From Mangifera indica (lineage: Eukaryota > Streptophyta > Magnoliopsida > Sapindales > Anacardiaceae): a stretch of DNA of 64,000 nt. The translations under genes were made by a program, and so were the position numbers. The stretch spans positions 15,329,057 to 15,393,056 of the forward strand of contig NC_058143.1 of assembly GCF_011075055.1 (NCBI RefSeq), read 5' to 3'. Positions 10,263 to 24,000 of the stretch are shown here, piece after piece; the first letter of the stretch is position 1; the number at the start of each line of letters is the position of its first letter. The notes beneath the pieces are model-generated. The model worked only from the letters and a program-made list of their open reading frames with translations, ran no database searches and was not told the origin of the DNA.

Positions 10263-13157
10263 TAAGAGTTATGTACGAAAAGCTTCCCAAAGTTATACAA
10301 AAATTCACATAATCCAGAAACTCTGTAGTCAAACAAACGTGTGTCGTAAAAATTAATTAATATGCTACTACCAATCAACCAACAAAAAATTCAACGTAAT
10401 TCGGGTATGCAATCTCCAGTGCTTAAAATTTATAAAATTGGCATATTTTTCATACATATATATAATATTTAGTATATCATTCGCAATATATAAAATAATA
10501 TTATATGCATCAATAATAAAAAATTCAAATTCGGGTTTGAAGTTAGAAAAAAATAAATGTAATTATTAATTTTTCAAACCTTTCTATTCATTATTTTATG
10601 TATTTTGATTTAAAAAATAATGAAGACAGATGATCTGATTGGGAAGACTTGGCTTATACATGATGCAACCAACCATTATTGGACCGACATCAAACAAAAG
10701 ATGAAGAAAATTTTAAGCTAATTGGTCTCCTAATTTATTATATGTAGTTTCACTTATTACTGAATTTTCTTCCCAAGGTTAAAAATATACGGGTCAAGGG
10801 GATACAACCCACCAAATTACTGATCACGTTAAGGGTAAATCGTGTTAGAACCCATAGGGAAAGCTCACATACCAGCGTAATACAATACAACCCTTAATTT
10901 TTTTTTTTTAAATATATAAATTAATTTTTGATGGATCCACCCACCAAAAATTAAAATACCACAAAGAAAAGTGGTGGGAAGGCTGGCTGATGACCTCCCT
11001 AAATTAGTTATCAGATTTTGGAAAAATAAAACCTCAGAGAAAATACAAGTTTTCAAACTTTTAGGTAAAAAAAATTTTTAATTTTTTAGATTAAATAGGT
11101 AAAATAACATATAATTTATTTTATTTTAATATTACTGATAAAATGATGATTTTACGTTATAACTAACTTTAAAAAAATTAATGAAAATTGAATAATATAT
11201 AGATATTTAAGTTTTTAAAACTCTATAAATGAAACTTTAGGAATCGACCAAACCTTAAGTGGGATAAGTCATTTGCCAAAAAAGAAACTCGCAAACAATA
11301 GGCAACATAATTGTGTAGGCATGAACATAATGTAAATAAAGGTGCAATGAAGCCATGCTATCGATGATTCCTATCATCATTTTTGTTCCCATTTCTCTTT
11401 TAACTTGTACTATTTTTTACTTTATATTTCATGGGTATTTTAGCCTTTTAAAAAACAAATAGTAAAATCACAAAGTTAAAAAAAGTTTATTGTATATTTT
11501 TACTTTTTAATTGCTGCTAAAAAAACCAATTCAGAAATATTTACGGTTGCAATGTGTAGGAAACACCCAAGAAATTCTGTAAATTCAAATTACAACAAAT
11601 AAACATACTCAAATTGTGATCCTGTATTCAAGATGCAATCCGAAACATTCCAATTTAATGATTTTCCATAACACAATTTGTTATATGTATTGTATTTCTA
11701 GATTCGGCGTAGCTTTTTGTTTTTGGTATTACCTTTTCTATGACAAATTTTTGGGACGTTTTATACGCATCCAATTACTAAATCAATTATTTTAACCACC
11801 ATCAACTCTCATAATTGTCATTACAATTAATATAATCGGATCAATCCATTATGGGTAAACTCGAACCTAATACAAAGTTTCAATAATTTGACAAAAATAA
11901 AAGTTAAAATGAAAAACGACCCATGGTAAAAACAAATGAAGAAAAGATAAAGTTGCTCCTTGTGATTTTCACTTTTTTAGTAAATCAAGAGATTCCCCTT
12001 TAATCCTTGTCTTTGTTGATTGTTTTTTACTTGTTCTTGATATTCTTCATTACTTCAATCTAAATTCAAGCCACATTGAAGGGGATTGTGGTTCCAACTT
12101 TATGGATATCTTATCAAATAATACATCGAACAAAAAGTTCAAATATTGATTCCATAAAAATTAATCGATCTAAATACTAGAATTATATAATCATCTATCG
12201 AAAATTAAACCAATAACAAATGATAATTAAAATAATTAATTAATTAATCAAATTAAATAATTAAATTAATTCACCCGCAACTATTTCTAATGAAAATGAT
12301 TGTTTAAATCACTAAGAATCATGTACTAATTTATTATGCGATGTTTGTCGCATAATTCACGCAATTGAATTGATAAATTTGAATATGCAATGGTGAATGT
12401 CCAAATGCATTAATTGTCGTATCTTTAGGTTATAACGAATTTATTGTATTTAATAATTTTTTATATTTTTACAAAAGTTGAATTAAACGAAAAACACTAT
12501 GATTGATGAAATTTCTAGTATATAATGAGACATACGGGTTATCTCATTGCAAGAAATCGAATATTATCTCTAATTAATTTTACTTCATGGTATATGAAAA
12601 AAATCAGTAAAATTATATATACATATTTTTTATACATAATTTAGGTAGATAAATGATGTGTTACGATGTAATTAGATGATTTTGAATTAAAAATAAAATA
12701 ATAACTAATCACATAATGACATATTATTTATATACTAAAATTAAAAATTAAAAAAAAAAGTCTCCTACATCCCTCTTTGTTTAAATTTTGAATTAAAGAT
12801 TAATTAATACAAAAATAAACATTACTAATTCAATGGTAATTACACACCAAATATATAAAGTATGCAAGATTTTAAGAAATCATCAATCTTGTCTTGTGTT
12901 TGGAGCCCATTGAGAATTTTGTCATGTTTACCCAACGTCTGCCTAAATTGATCGGCAAGAAATTTTGGAGTTTAGTTTAAATTGGGCCACATAGCAACCA
13001 TCCCAATTGAATGAACAACAGAGTATTTGTCATTAACACTGTGATCCTTCGTTAATTTCATTATTTATACTTGTATCTTAAGCTAAAATGTAAAGTTTAT
13101 GATGTGACAAATGTTAAAATATAATGTGCTGCTTTAATCAAATCATACATACATCTT
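10263..13157. other. Intergenic, transposon-derived, no gene seen
   Basis: AT-rich DNA. About 11040-11285 is a truncated half-copy of the GGCC-ended Mutator-like family: it ends CCTTAAGTGGGATAAGTCAT, TTGCC, and its inner part matches the copy at 55886. Another short MITE lies at 12598-12740. No reading frame looks coding. Confidence 0.55.
12598..12740. mobile_element. Short foldback MITE, TACATAAT/ATGTGTTAT family
   Basis: An inverted-repeat AT-rich segment contains ATACATAATTTAGGTAGATA, GATGTGTTACGATGTAATTA and the mirrored CACATAATGACATATTATTT. These are the same internal landmarks as the copies at 18300, 22095 and 57075. Confidence 0.6.
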
Positions 13158-13166
13158 TATTATTAG

Positions 13167-13973
13167 GCCCAAAGACTTATTCTCACTAAGATTTGTTAAA
13201 TTTTCCAAATTGGTATTAAGCATTAGAATCTCAAACTTTTATTTATAAATAGTTAAAATTAATAAAATATATTAGTTTTAAAAATAAAATCGTTATATAA
13301 ATATTAATATTAAAAAAATATAAAAAATTATATCATTATCCCCTTAATTTAGAAAACTAATAATTATTTTCAAGATTAAATTTTAAAAACTTTATTCCAC
13401 CCCCCCACCCCCCACCGGCCCGAGGATTTTATTTTCAACCTATCATTCTCTAGAAACCTGAATTTAGTTGTAACCTCTCTTTCTCTGTTACCAACGGTCT
13501 TCTTCTAGGCATATTCTTTTTTGGATCCATCGTTAACTACCGTTTGACATCTTCGTCAGAGACGAAGTTGTTGTCTTTATTGTCGATAAAGATGTTTTAT
13601 CTTTATTTGCATCTTCGTCGACGGCTAAGACAATGTCTTCATCTTTGACAAAAATGTCAAAGAAGGGGGAGTTCGATTGCCAAAGGCAGAGAGTATTGAA
13701 GGAATTTAGCTAAAAAAATAGAAATCTAGCAAGAGAAATATGTAATTTTTAAAAATTTAATCATAAAAAAATTGTTAGTTTTGTAAATCGATGAGAGAAA
13801 ATGAGAAAAAGTTTTATTATTTTTAATATATTATTGGTTAGAAGATGATTTTATTTCGAAACTAACTAATTTTGTTAATTTTAACAGTTTATAGATAAGA
13901 GTTTAATTTGTCTATACTTAATGGTACTACATAAAAATTCAACAAACCTTGGGTGGGACACAGTTCTTTGGCC
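13167..13973. mobile_element. Mutator-like non-autonomous element with perfect 9-bp target duplication
   Basis: The element begins GGCCCAAAGACTTATTCTCA and ends TTGGGTGGGACACAGTTCTT, TGGCC. It is flanked by identical TTATTATTA at 13158-13166 and 13974-13982. A 9-bp duplication is the Mutator hallmark. At 807 bp with no transposase it must be mobilised in trans. The interior has a CCCCCCACCCCCCACC patch and a GTCGTC-like quasi-repeat region (about 13530-13640), as in the copies at 33242 and 55886. Confidence 0.85.
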
Positions 13974-13982
13974 TTATTATTA

Positions 13983-15319
13983 TTAATAATAATATCAACA
14001 AACAAAGAACCAAACGCACTCCCCTTTCTGGCCCACAGACTTGTCTTTTAGGATTGTCATCCCCCCACATAATGACATCCATTTTGGCACTGATGGACAC
14101 TCTCACGTGGCAATAATTAAGTGTATGGCAAATCACACTATCTACCCTCAATTTTTACAAAAATTCCAAACGACTATTGCTTATTTTCTCCAACACTACC
14201 TTTTCACTCTATATCAATATTATGTAACATGTTAGTACTTACGTTAAGGAGCAAGTTTAACAGCAAGTCAGCATTTGAATTATGCCATATTAATAGACAA
14301 AATCCCTAAAATATATCCCATAAATGTAATTACCTCTCCTTGAATTTGAATAAATGGAAGGAATAGTACCAGATTACCCATATGAGCAACTTAATTGTAA
14401 TGAATCCAACATGTCCTATTAACATTCATGAAACTGATAAATTTCATTAATCTCCTTGTATGTTAATTTCATTTGCTCCATTTAGAAAGTATAAAATATC
14501 CTTATTTAGAATTTGTTTTGATAATTTTGTAAGGAGTAGTTTAATATTTTTCTAAATGAAATAGATGGGTTAATTCAAACATCTCACAAATAGAGATGAC
14601 GATTTAAGCCTTTAGATGGGGTCTTGGCCTACCCTCCTTAAATCGGGAAAAAATTTTCTAATAGTAACGAAGATTAGGATGACTAAATTCTTGTTATCTA
14701 AGATAAGGATAAATATAGTTCTGACTTATCGTTTATTTAACCTAACCTCTTTCATACATATCTCTTAATCCCTTACATATTAAATTATCTTTAAAAGTTT
14801 GAATTATTAAAAATATACATAATAAATATTTTATTATTTTTTTAACAAAGATGAAAAAGGAAAGGGAAGAAAAGTTTTCCATGCAGGGACAAGAGGAGAA
14901 GAGTAGATAAAATTTTCTTATAAAAGAGAACAAAGATTCTCTATTATTTTTGTAACAGGATGAGACGAGAATAAAAATGATGATTAAAGTATTCATCTCT
15001 TACTCGATTTATTGTCGTCTCTAATTACAAGAGAAATTTTAGGTGAGGCTTTGTTTTTCGAATAGGAGAAAGTTGTCATATGCGAGCTTTAATAGCAATT
15101 TCATCTCATTGCCAGGGTTAAGGGATAAAAATGATAATTTTTTAAAACTCATCAGTGATCTCTGGTATGTCTGAAAACTTTAGGGTCAGTAAAAACATTT
15201 CCAAATATTTGCAACGCGGATGGATGCACCAAACTGAAGCTGTTTGTGAACGGTTGTTTTCTAATGCTGAATTTTGTAAGCAAGAAAAGGCCAGTGTTGA
15301 ATTGGAGGGGAAGAGAGAG
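13983..15319. other. Intergenic and upstream region of the SYP5-like gene
   Basis: AT-rich DNA without a recognisable gene. The start-proximal ~170 bases are open in frame with the downstream exon (ATGs at 15155 and 15167). The translated sequence there lacks family resemblance, so I treat it as 5'UTR. Confidence 0.5.
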
Positions 15320-16847
15320 ATGTCTAAGATTTTGGCCATAGATGCATGGATAAAAGAAGCTCAAGAAGCGGCAAAGTTGGTGGAAGATATAGAAACAAGA
15401 GTCAACAACAATAACCACTTAAAACACCAACAGCAACAAGATGAAAATCAACTCAGGCTTAGAGATGACATTGCTCGATCCAAGCTTTTTGAAGTTGGAG
15501 TGAAGCTTGATCGCCTTGAATCACTCCTTCACAACCCACCTTCTAAACCCATCTTGTATGATTTGTTATTTTCTGCATAATCAATTATGCATCTCAATAT
15601 CTCATTTAGGTAGTGATTTACAAGGGTATTGCTTAAAATTGCTCTAATTTTAGGATTTGTATTGGTTATTGGATGACTTATCTGGTGTTGCAGTGATTTA
15701 CAGAACCAATGAAGATTTGGAATATCGATGGAAGATGCTATCAGATATTCAGTTGAGGACAAAGTCTCTCGCACCCTGTCTCTATGCAATGCCATCTTCA
15801 AACAGGTATTCCAAGAAACACATTCAGATTTAAGGAATGCTAAATTGTTTTATTTGATTCAAGGGGTGGAAATCTGATAAGTAGGGAACTCAAGATTTAT
15901 ATCAATTAATTAGATTCAGTAAAATAATTAATAAGTGTTTAATATTATCATTCAAAAAGAAAAGATACCAGATTAATGATTTTTCTTGCAACTATATTCT
16001 AATTTCTCAATCTTGTTTTGGGATATGATATGAACTTTGATTGCAATTGGAAAACTTAGTGTTTGCATGTCTTCTTTTATGCAGGCCAGGAGGCTTACCA
16101 GGTTCAAATGCCAAAGAAACCGACAAAAAAGATGGCAGCTATGACCATGGTACAATCTAAAATATGAGTTTGAATTCATATCAAAATGTTGTATTATAGA
16201 ACTGGTATCCTTCAGGATTGGAGGATTTCTGGTTAATGCTTAAAGCTTATTCAAACTGATGTGAGAGGGCGGTGGAGAGATTTAGAAAAGTGTTGATGAG
16301 TGGACAAGAATCTTTGTTTGAACACCCATTTATTTTATGCTGCATGATCATGAACAATTAAGTAATTCTAAACTAATGGAATGCCTCATTGAATGTAATT
16401 TAGGAGCTGGTATTTTAATTTTGGTTTCAATTTATATTTCCCATGTCATGCAGATTGTAGTAAGGCCTCGGTTAGCAAAAATGAACCAGAGTTGCTCAAA
16501 CCTCTTATTGTAAGTTTCTAATGCTGCTTAAGAATATGAACTTGGAATTCAGCATATTAGGAATTTGATCATTTCAGTAATGTATCTGCCTTGTGCAGTC
16601 AGATGAGGCACCTCAGAGTCATATGCAGGTATGCAATTTGATTTTAAGTTGACTATATTATCAGTGCCACTGCCATTTCCTTGCTTATTAGCATTCATTT
16701 CTGTTTTGTGTGTATGACCAGATCAAACATGGCAGTTCTTTCATTGATTCAATGCCTTTGTTTTGGAAGGTTTCCAGGATAACATGCTTAATTCTTGGAG
16801 CAGCTGCATTTCTATTTGTCTTGGTTGTCCTCTGTGCAGTTCTATAA
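15320..16847 (+). CDS. Tail-anchored protein resembling the SYP5 syntaxin N-terminal domain, SNARE motif not seen
   Basis: Six exons join in frame: 15320-15555, 15704-15805, 16085-16149, 16454-16509, 16599-16628, 16722-16847. All introns are GT-AG and the product is 204 aa. The N-terminal ~115 residues (AWIKEAQEAAKLVEDIE, KLDRLESLL, KPILTNEDLEYRWKML, LRTKSLAPCLYA) align by eye with the helical N-terminal region of SYP51/52-type Qc-SNAREs. The middle is short, polar and low in complexity. Residues ~183-204 are one hydrophobic segment at the extreme C-terminus, so the protein is probably tail-anchored in an endomembrane. The heptad Qc-SNARE motif expected before the anchor is absent from this model. 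I prefer the start at 15320 because similarity begins there. Function is unassigned; a regulatory or decoy SNARE-like role is speculation. Confidence 0.8.
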
Positions 16848-18299
16848 GTTGCATAGGCAGCCTATTGTTTGTTTCAAGACCTGAGTAGAGGCATTCTTCA
16901 GCAATTGGCATGGCAGAAAAAGTCACAAAATTCTATTCTCTATCTTCCAACAAATACTTGAATCAGAAATTAATCATAACTAGGAAACATTGTATCGTCG
17001 TCATGAGTTGAGATTCGATTGTAAACTCATTATACAATATTCTGAAGCCTCCTATAAATCCCTTACTACATGTTACCATCCAATTTTGTAAAAAGTGATA
17101 TTTTAACTATTGTATTTCAATGTTTTGAAGAAGTTCTATTGTTAATATTTCCCCTACTAAATACATAAGTAGAAGCAATTTGACCACAGAGATGACTTGT
17201 AAAAGTTTTCAACTGGTGTCTTCCCGGAATAAGAAAAAGCTTCCAATAATTTCTCTAGTAATGCTTTTGCATGTGAACTGGAAGCCTGAAACACATGGTG
17301 GGTGAATAGCAGGCAAACCAGTGTAGAGTAAAATGTTAATTTTTACAGTGGGAGAAAATATCACCTCCACAGTAAAGTTGCAGGACACAATTTATCAATA
17401 AAATTTCCAGTATCCTGATGGGTATAAATTTAACTTTTGGCCAGGTTGAAACCTCTCATTTCAAAACCAAATACAAAACCAAATTCACTTCTTGGGACCC
17501 TTACACCATTCAATTGACATTGTACTCAGAAAAATGGACCACAAAGCTAACAGATATAATGTTACTGTTGTTCATCCTGTGGTCATAAAATCCTATAATC
17601 AATTCATGATACTGACTCTCCAATGATATAATATTGTTCAGAGACCTGTGGCTTGTATTGTTGGTCATATAGAAAATAAAGGTCTTGTCTTTGAATGGGG
17701 AGAGTTAAGTCCCTCATCCTACAATTGAAAGAGGTTGAAAAGACATGGCACCAAAAACAGAAATAGTTTATGAGACCTTTAGCTTGGAAAGGGCATTGAA
17801 ATGGTGCAAGAAATAGTAATTTACAATTCACCATTGTCTAAGCAAACCAACCTTTTCTTCTCTCTCTTTATGAATTCCCCCCTCTATATTTTCCCATTCT
17901 TTCACCTAACATGTACCACTCTCATATCTGCAAATGAGGTGGCTGCAATCCCTCTTCTCTCCATTGAAGAAGCTCTGGTTTCGCAAGCATTCGCCTCAGA
18001 GAAACAGTAGTTATCTCAATCTACATCCTTGTTTCTTGCTGCTTGTGTACACATTTCCTATCAAATACATTACTCCATTATTTTTGCAGCACTTTGAATG
18101 CTAATTTTATTACTTGCATATCATCTTCCTTTCTCACTTGAAGCAAATGGTTTCCTTTTCTGTGATTTCCAGACAGAGGGATTTACATTTTATATGAAGA
18201 TGTGAAGTCTTGCCAATGTGAAGATGTGCATGTCCTCTGGTCCATTCTGGTGGAGTCCAATAAATCCTCTATGTCATTACATCATTGAAGCTACATCTT
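16848..18299. other. 3' flank of the SYP5-like gene and intergenic DNA
   Basis: The first few hundred bases should be the 3'UTR. From about 17150 onward I see no gene. The frame at 17801-18010 has no exon context and its composition is not convincing. Confidence 0.5.
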
Positions 18300-18482
18300 T
18301 GTGATGAACAATGCTACATGTACATACTTTTGAATACATAATTGGATACACAAATAATGTGTTATCATATGATTAAGTGTTACTTTATCCTTAATTCAAA
18401 ATCATTCAATCACAAGATAACACATAATCTGTATACCCAATTATTTACTCAAAAATATGTACATATAGTTTTATTGATTCAT
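18300..18482. mobile_element. Short foldback MITE, TACATAAT/ATGTGTTAT family
   Basis: One of the better-preserved copies. ATGCTACATGTACATACTTT on the left mirrors AAAAATATGTACATATAGTT on the right. Inside, AATGTGTTATCATATGATTA mirrors AATCACAAGATAACACATAA. Confidence 0.75.
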
Positions 18483-19324
18483 GGTATCAAATGAGCATCA
18501 ACTGTTCAATCAATCATATATATATTGAATAATACTCTTTAATGCCGTATCATGTGATAATGAAGTATGAGCATTTTGAGAATGATAGTAAAAAAAATTA
18601 ATGGTTAGGAGATGGGAAATTTGCCAATTATGTGTGTGTGTGTATATATATATATATTATTGGTTTTTTTTTTCTTTCTTGGGTAATTTGTAGCTACAAT
18701 GTTATTTAAGTTTATTTATCTCTCTCTAGAACTGGCTTTGCTTTAATGTTGAAGGAAGTTGGTTTGTCCATTTCTTTGTGGTTGGTTGTAGTAGACAAAG
18801 AAATATTTCAAGGAACATGTGAATGTGTCTTCTTCAAAACATTTTTAGGCTTCAATTTGATAATGATAAACTTCAATTCTAGATTAAGCAACAAAACTTT
18901 AACACCTTTAGCAAATAAATTTTGAAAGAAAACACAATAAATTCTAATTTTTTTTTTAGCTGATGTTATTATAGTAATAAGAGACAGAGAGAGAATGCAG
19001 GTTCAAATATCTTAATTTTACTGATATATAAAATAAAAAATAATATTGCTTTTCTAAAATGTGAAAAAAAAAAATCATATTTTTGAACTTGAATTGTCTA
19101 TGGAAGTTTTTTGTAAAACAAAATTTTCTTTTAAATTTTTTTCAATCATTACTAGAAAGAAATGAGTAATATTATATGTATTAATAATTAATATAAATAC
19201 AAATAATTGAATATTATTATTTTTTATTTCAAATTATCAAAATTACCTAATAATACATTAATATTTGTACCCATATTTATATCCTTTATTAGTACATATA
19301 GTATTTTTTGAAAGAGAAATAACA

Positions 19325-19422
19325 GTAAAACTATGTATATATATTTTTGAGTAATTAATTAAATACATAAGTGATATGTAATTGAATGATTTTAAAATAA
19401 AAATAAAATAAAATCTAATTTA

Positions 19423-19484
<62 letters not shown>

Positions 19485-19500
19485 TGTACTTAATTAGAGG
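19325..19500. mobile_element. Short foldback MITE with an expanded (TA)n centre
   Basis: The left half matches the family (GAGTAATTAATTAAATACAT, AAGTGATATGTAATTGAATG). The right half has been replaced or expanded by a (TA)n run at about 19426-19480. A second related segment lies at about 19640-19830. Confidence 0.55.
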
Positions 19501-21012
19501 GTGGGTAAAGTTGAACTAGCATAATATTGGGCTTTAAGGCCACATCAGCCCAAAACCATATTGGATTGGATTTTGTTTTAGGCTTTCAGATGCTGATTGA
19601 GAAATATAAACCCGCTAAAAATTGTTTGGTAGAATATTTAAATACGAGTAATTCTATGTATATTTATTTTAAGTATATAAATAAATATATATTTATATAT
19701 ATTATTATATGATTAAATATTATTTTATTTTTAATTAAAAATTATTTAATTATATAATAATATATATTAAATATATATCTTTTCATATATTCAAAATAAA
19801 TAAATATAATTTTGTTGTTTAAATAAATTTGTCATTTCTTAATTATATATAATCATTCTTTAGAAAATAGATTAGCGGTAGTAGTGAGTACTATTACTCC
19901 GCATATGATTCTTGTTTTTGTCCCCATTTCTATTTTAACACATTTTGTATTTGGGGTTGAGCCAGAAATGAGAAAATTGACGTGGACCACACTGAAATAT
20001 TTAATAAATGAGGGGGTTGCATTCAATCATCAAAATTAAAGTTGAACGAATGAGTGTCAAAATTAAAAATGAATTTTCAGAATGTGGCTACACAGTTAGG
20101 GCCATTGAATATCAACCAATGATGCCCATTGACTGCGAACAGTGGGATCCGACGGTTTTGGACTGGCATTAGATTCCTCAAATGTCTAGACATCCAAGGT
20201 CTTCACCACAAGCCACGGGAGGAGACTGGTTTATGGGTGATTAAAATTTATGATGGCTAAATACCATAGTGGGTTTTCCTTTTAGTATTAAATTGTTGAT
20301 GAGATTTTTCATTAATCTCATGCAATTTAGGTTTGATAGTAGCATTGAAGATCGGATAAGAAATCTCAATATATATTATTACGTGAATGAATAAAACTAA
20401 AAAAAAGATAAAATTTTTAACGTAATTTAAATTGTTCAAGAGGATACCTTATAATACCTCATAAATTAAATTTTAAATTCATTTCGATGTAACATTATAA
20501 TTAAAATATACGAGGGAAAAAACATTTTCCGGCATGTAGTTGAAATCCTACCAGGAAATAGAAACAGAAGCTATAGTTAGTAAGAACGTGATGGTCAGAC
20601 TAAAAAGGAAGATAACACTCCATCTTGGCCCTTCTCCTACCTTAAGCACACAGTAGAATATTGATAAGGATAGATTCTTTAATGCCAACCCAAAGACCAA
20701 AGTCCTGAAAACAATTCAACCCATTTCACAGAAACTCTCGTTTATTTAATTTAATTTATCGTTTGTCAAAATTTGTCGTTAGTGTGCCAAATTCTATAAT
20801 AGTACCAAAACCAATACAAAGTCACTTGCCGACCGCACTTTCTATTTCCCACTAAGAGAATCTATTTGTTCAGTTACCTGACAAAACTCCTAGGCATCTC
20901 CAACTCTTTAGATATCCTCTTATTGATTCTTGTATGTTTGATTTTTTGAGTCTTTGTTGAATATACTGCTCTCGACTTCAATTGGCAATCTTTGTTTTTG
21001 TTTTACTGAGGT
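19501..21012. other. ZDS upstream region
   Basis: Another degraded short MITE lies at 19640-19830. About 20870-21012 should contain the ZDS 5'UTR. I see no separate gene and cannot place specific promoter elements with confidence. Confidence 0.45.
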
Positions 21013-24000
21013 ATGGGTTCTTCAGTTCTCTTTTCCGCTACTTCAGCTGCCGGTGTTAGATGGTCTGCGGCTCAGCTGAAGGGTTCAAGGCTCTTTGCCC
21101 GTTCATCTTTGGACACAGATGTTTCTGATATGAGTGTTAATGGTGAATTTTTTTTTTTGGTTAGTTGTTATCAAGTTTAATCTTTGTCTCTTTTTGGTTT
21201 CTGGGTTTTTCGTTTTATGTTTTTTTGTGGGGCTTTTAGTGTTTATATTTTAGGAGTTCTTTTGAGAGTTATGGTTCGTTAGAGTTCAACTTCTGAGGCA
21301 AATTGGGGGAGAATTTGCTCTTCTTTTGGTTAAGTTAAAATTGAATTTGAGGTTTTGTTGTCCATTGATTTTGATTATGGTATCGGATAAATTAGAAATT
21401 TGGCTTTTTAGGGTTGATGAGGGACTTGCCTCACTTCCAGTGGATATACAGATAGTGGAGGAGAATACTCGAAGATTTATCCTAACAGAATTACATACCT
21501 ATAAACTCCCTGGTCCTATAACAAATTGTAATAGTAAGAAGTTAAAATTTTGTTCAATTAGTTCAGCGAATTGCATTTGCAGTTCTGCAAAAGCAAGAAC
21601 AGATAGAGCCAGCCGCTGGTGGTGTTATGTATTTACTAAAGATTGGAGACGTTTCATAGTTAAATTTGATGTTCGAAGTTAGTACTTATGGGACGTTGTA
21701 CTTTTGTAATTGCTGTAAATAATTGGTTGTGTACTTGGCAGCTCCAAAGGGTTTATTTCCACCCGAACCTGAACATTACCGCGGACCAAAGCTTAAAGTG
21801 GCTATAATTGGAGCTGGGCTTGCGGGCATGTCTACAGCTGTGGAATTGCTGGATCAAGGCCACGAGGTTTTTCTCATACTCCTATTGTGTCTCCTGGATG
21901 TTTATGTTTCTCTCTCTACAGTAAATGTTTACAAGAATGTCTTGCTGTATTATTCCACTATGTTGCATTTAACCACAATTCAAATTTCAAAGTGGGGGGG
22001 GGGGGGGGGGGGGGGGGGGTGGGGAAGGATGTTGTTTTAAGTACATAGGAGAAGCATTTTCATTTGTTATCACTTTTCTGAGACTAATAATTGTATATAA
22101 GTAGTGCTATGTACACAAAAAATGATATGTTATTATGTGATTGTATAGTTTTAAATTAGAGATAAAACAACACTCAATCACATAATGATATGTCATTGTT
22201 TGTGCACATTATTTTATTGAATTTCTTATATTCACCAAATCCATTTCCTTTGATCTGTGGATTTTTGTTATAATAAAAATGTTTTATGGTTTTCTCCAGG
22301 TGGATATATATGAATTAAGGTCTTTCATCGGTGGTAAAGTGGGATCTTTTGTTGATAAACGAGGGAACCATATTGAAATGGGACTGCATGTTTTTTTTGG
22401 ATGCTACAATAATCTTTTTCGTTTGATGAAAAAGGTGAGCTTGCATAGTTGTGGTTATATAATATTTGAATGATTATGCTTATGAACTAGTATTTGCTAA
22501 CTGAGAAATAAAGAGGCCATTTAGAGGATTTGAATTCTTGCTTTTATTTGGACGGATACGCTGTACATCAGTTTGGACATAGTTATGTGCTCCTTGTTAG
22601 ATGTAATTTTTCTCGTATCTCTACAGGTGGGTGCAGATAAGAATCTACTTGTGAAAGATCATACTCACACATTTGTGAACAAGGGTGGTGACATTGGTGG
22701 TATGATCATATGTTTGATTAAGATATTTCCTTCTCAAATTGGTTTATGTAGTGTCTATCGTATCAATAATTCTATCTTGGGTGAATTTTTTAGAACTTTA
22801 ATTTTCAACTGCAGAACTTGATTTTCGGTTTCCAGTTGGGGCTCCATTACATGGGATTAATGCATTTTTGACCACAAATCAACTTAAGGTAGTGTATATG
22901 AATTTACATACCATTCAGATTTGTGCATATATTTCCTTTTGCATTCCAGTAGTCCGTTGGTATGATAAACCATATTCCATCAACAATAATTGAAAAAAGG
23001 GGGCATTTTGCATACCGGCGCCTACTATTCATACTTGTTGAGGTTGTCATACTGTGTGGTGTGCATCTCTGTCTTCCATTGAAACCAGTGAGACCTATCT
23101 TCCTTGTGTACTCATCTCAATTCTTAATTTGATGATGTAATTTAATCCATCTCTATGAGGAAATGTATATGCCTATTCTTTAATGAGAAGTGATCCAGAG
23201 ACTTTTATTCTATAATTTGAAGTTTCATGTTTTCTTAATTATTTAATGTGTTTCCTATCTCCAAGGTGATAGTTTCCAGATAGCGAGAAAAAGTCTAATG
23301 CAGGTTTCTCTCTCTCTCTCTCTCTCTCCCCCCCCCCATAAGCAACGGAAGTATGAGATAGGCCACACTCTTGATTTCTGGATTTTGAATTGCTAACTAC
23401 TGAATTGCATTTTAGAGTTTCATCATCCCAAAAAGTTTCTGTTTTCACTGGAGTCAGAATGAATTTCTGGACACTGCACTTATCTGGTGTAAAACTCAAT
23501 TAGCTTTTATATATTCTAATACTTTTTCCTGATATAGTAAAATGGCAACTTTCCTGTTGCTAGTATAACCCTAAAAGTTCTGTTACTATTGACTTCATTA
23601 TGTCTGCCATCCTGTGTATGACTTTTTCACTGCCTCTTGTGTCTCAGTCAACACGTCTTCCATTGTTATTGATTCTGTCTCTGTTTCATCATCAATTGTT
23701 ATTGCAAGACATGCTTTCTTTTTGTTTTTTTTTTTTATGTGCGCTGTATTTTACACTGCACACAGACATAATTTTTGTGTCATGTAGCATGCAATTGGAA
23801 ATAGGAGAGTAATAGTTCTTTGCCCTTTGTTATCATTTCATTCAAAAAGCTGAATGATTTATGCCTAAGCTTCAGGCTTCATTGGGATTCTCCTTTAATG
23901 CATTTTCTGTTATCCATTCTTTAAATGCAGGCTTATGACAAAGCAAGAAACGCTCTGGCTCTTGCTCTAAGTCCAGTTGTGAAAGCACTTATAACTCCAG

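Noticed and set aside
15155..15319. N-terminal extension of the SYP5-like protein from the ATG at 15155
   Set aside because: It is open and in frame, but similarity to syntaxin N-termini begins only at the ATG at 15320. The extra 55 residues look like translated 5'UTR.
21326..21682. 118-codon plus-strand frame
   Set aside because: It lies entirely within ZDS intron 1, has no family resemblance, and ZDS splicing across it is unambiguous.
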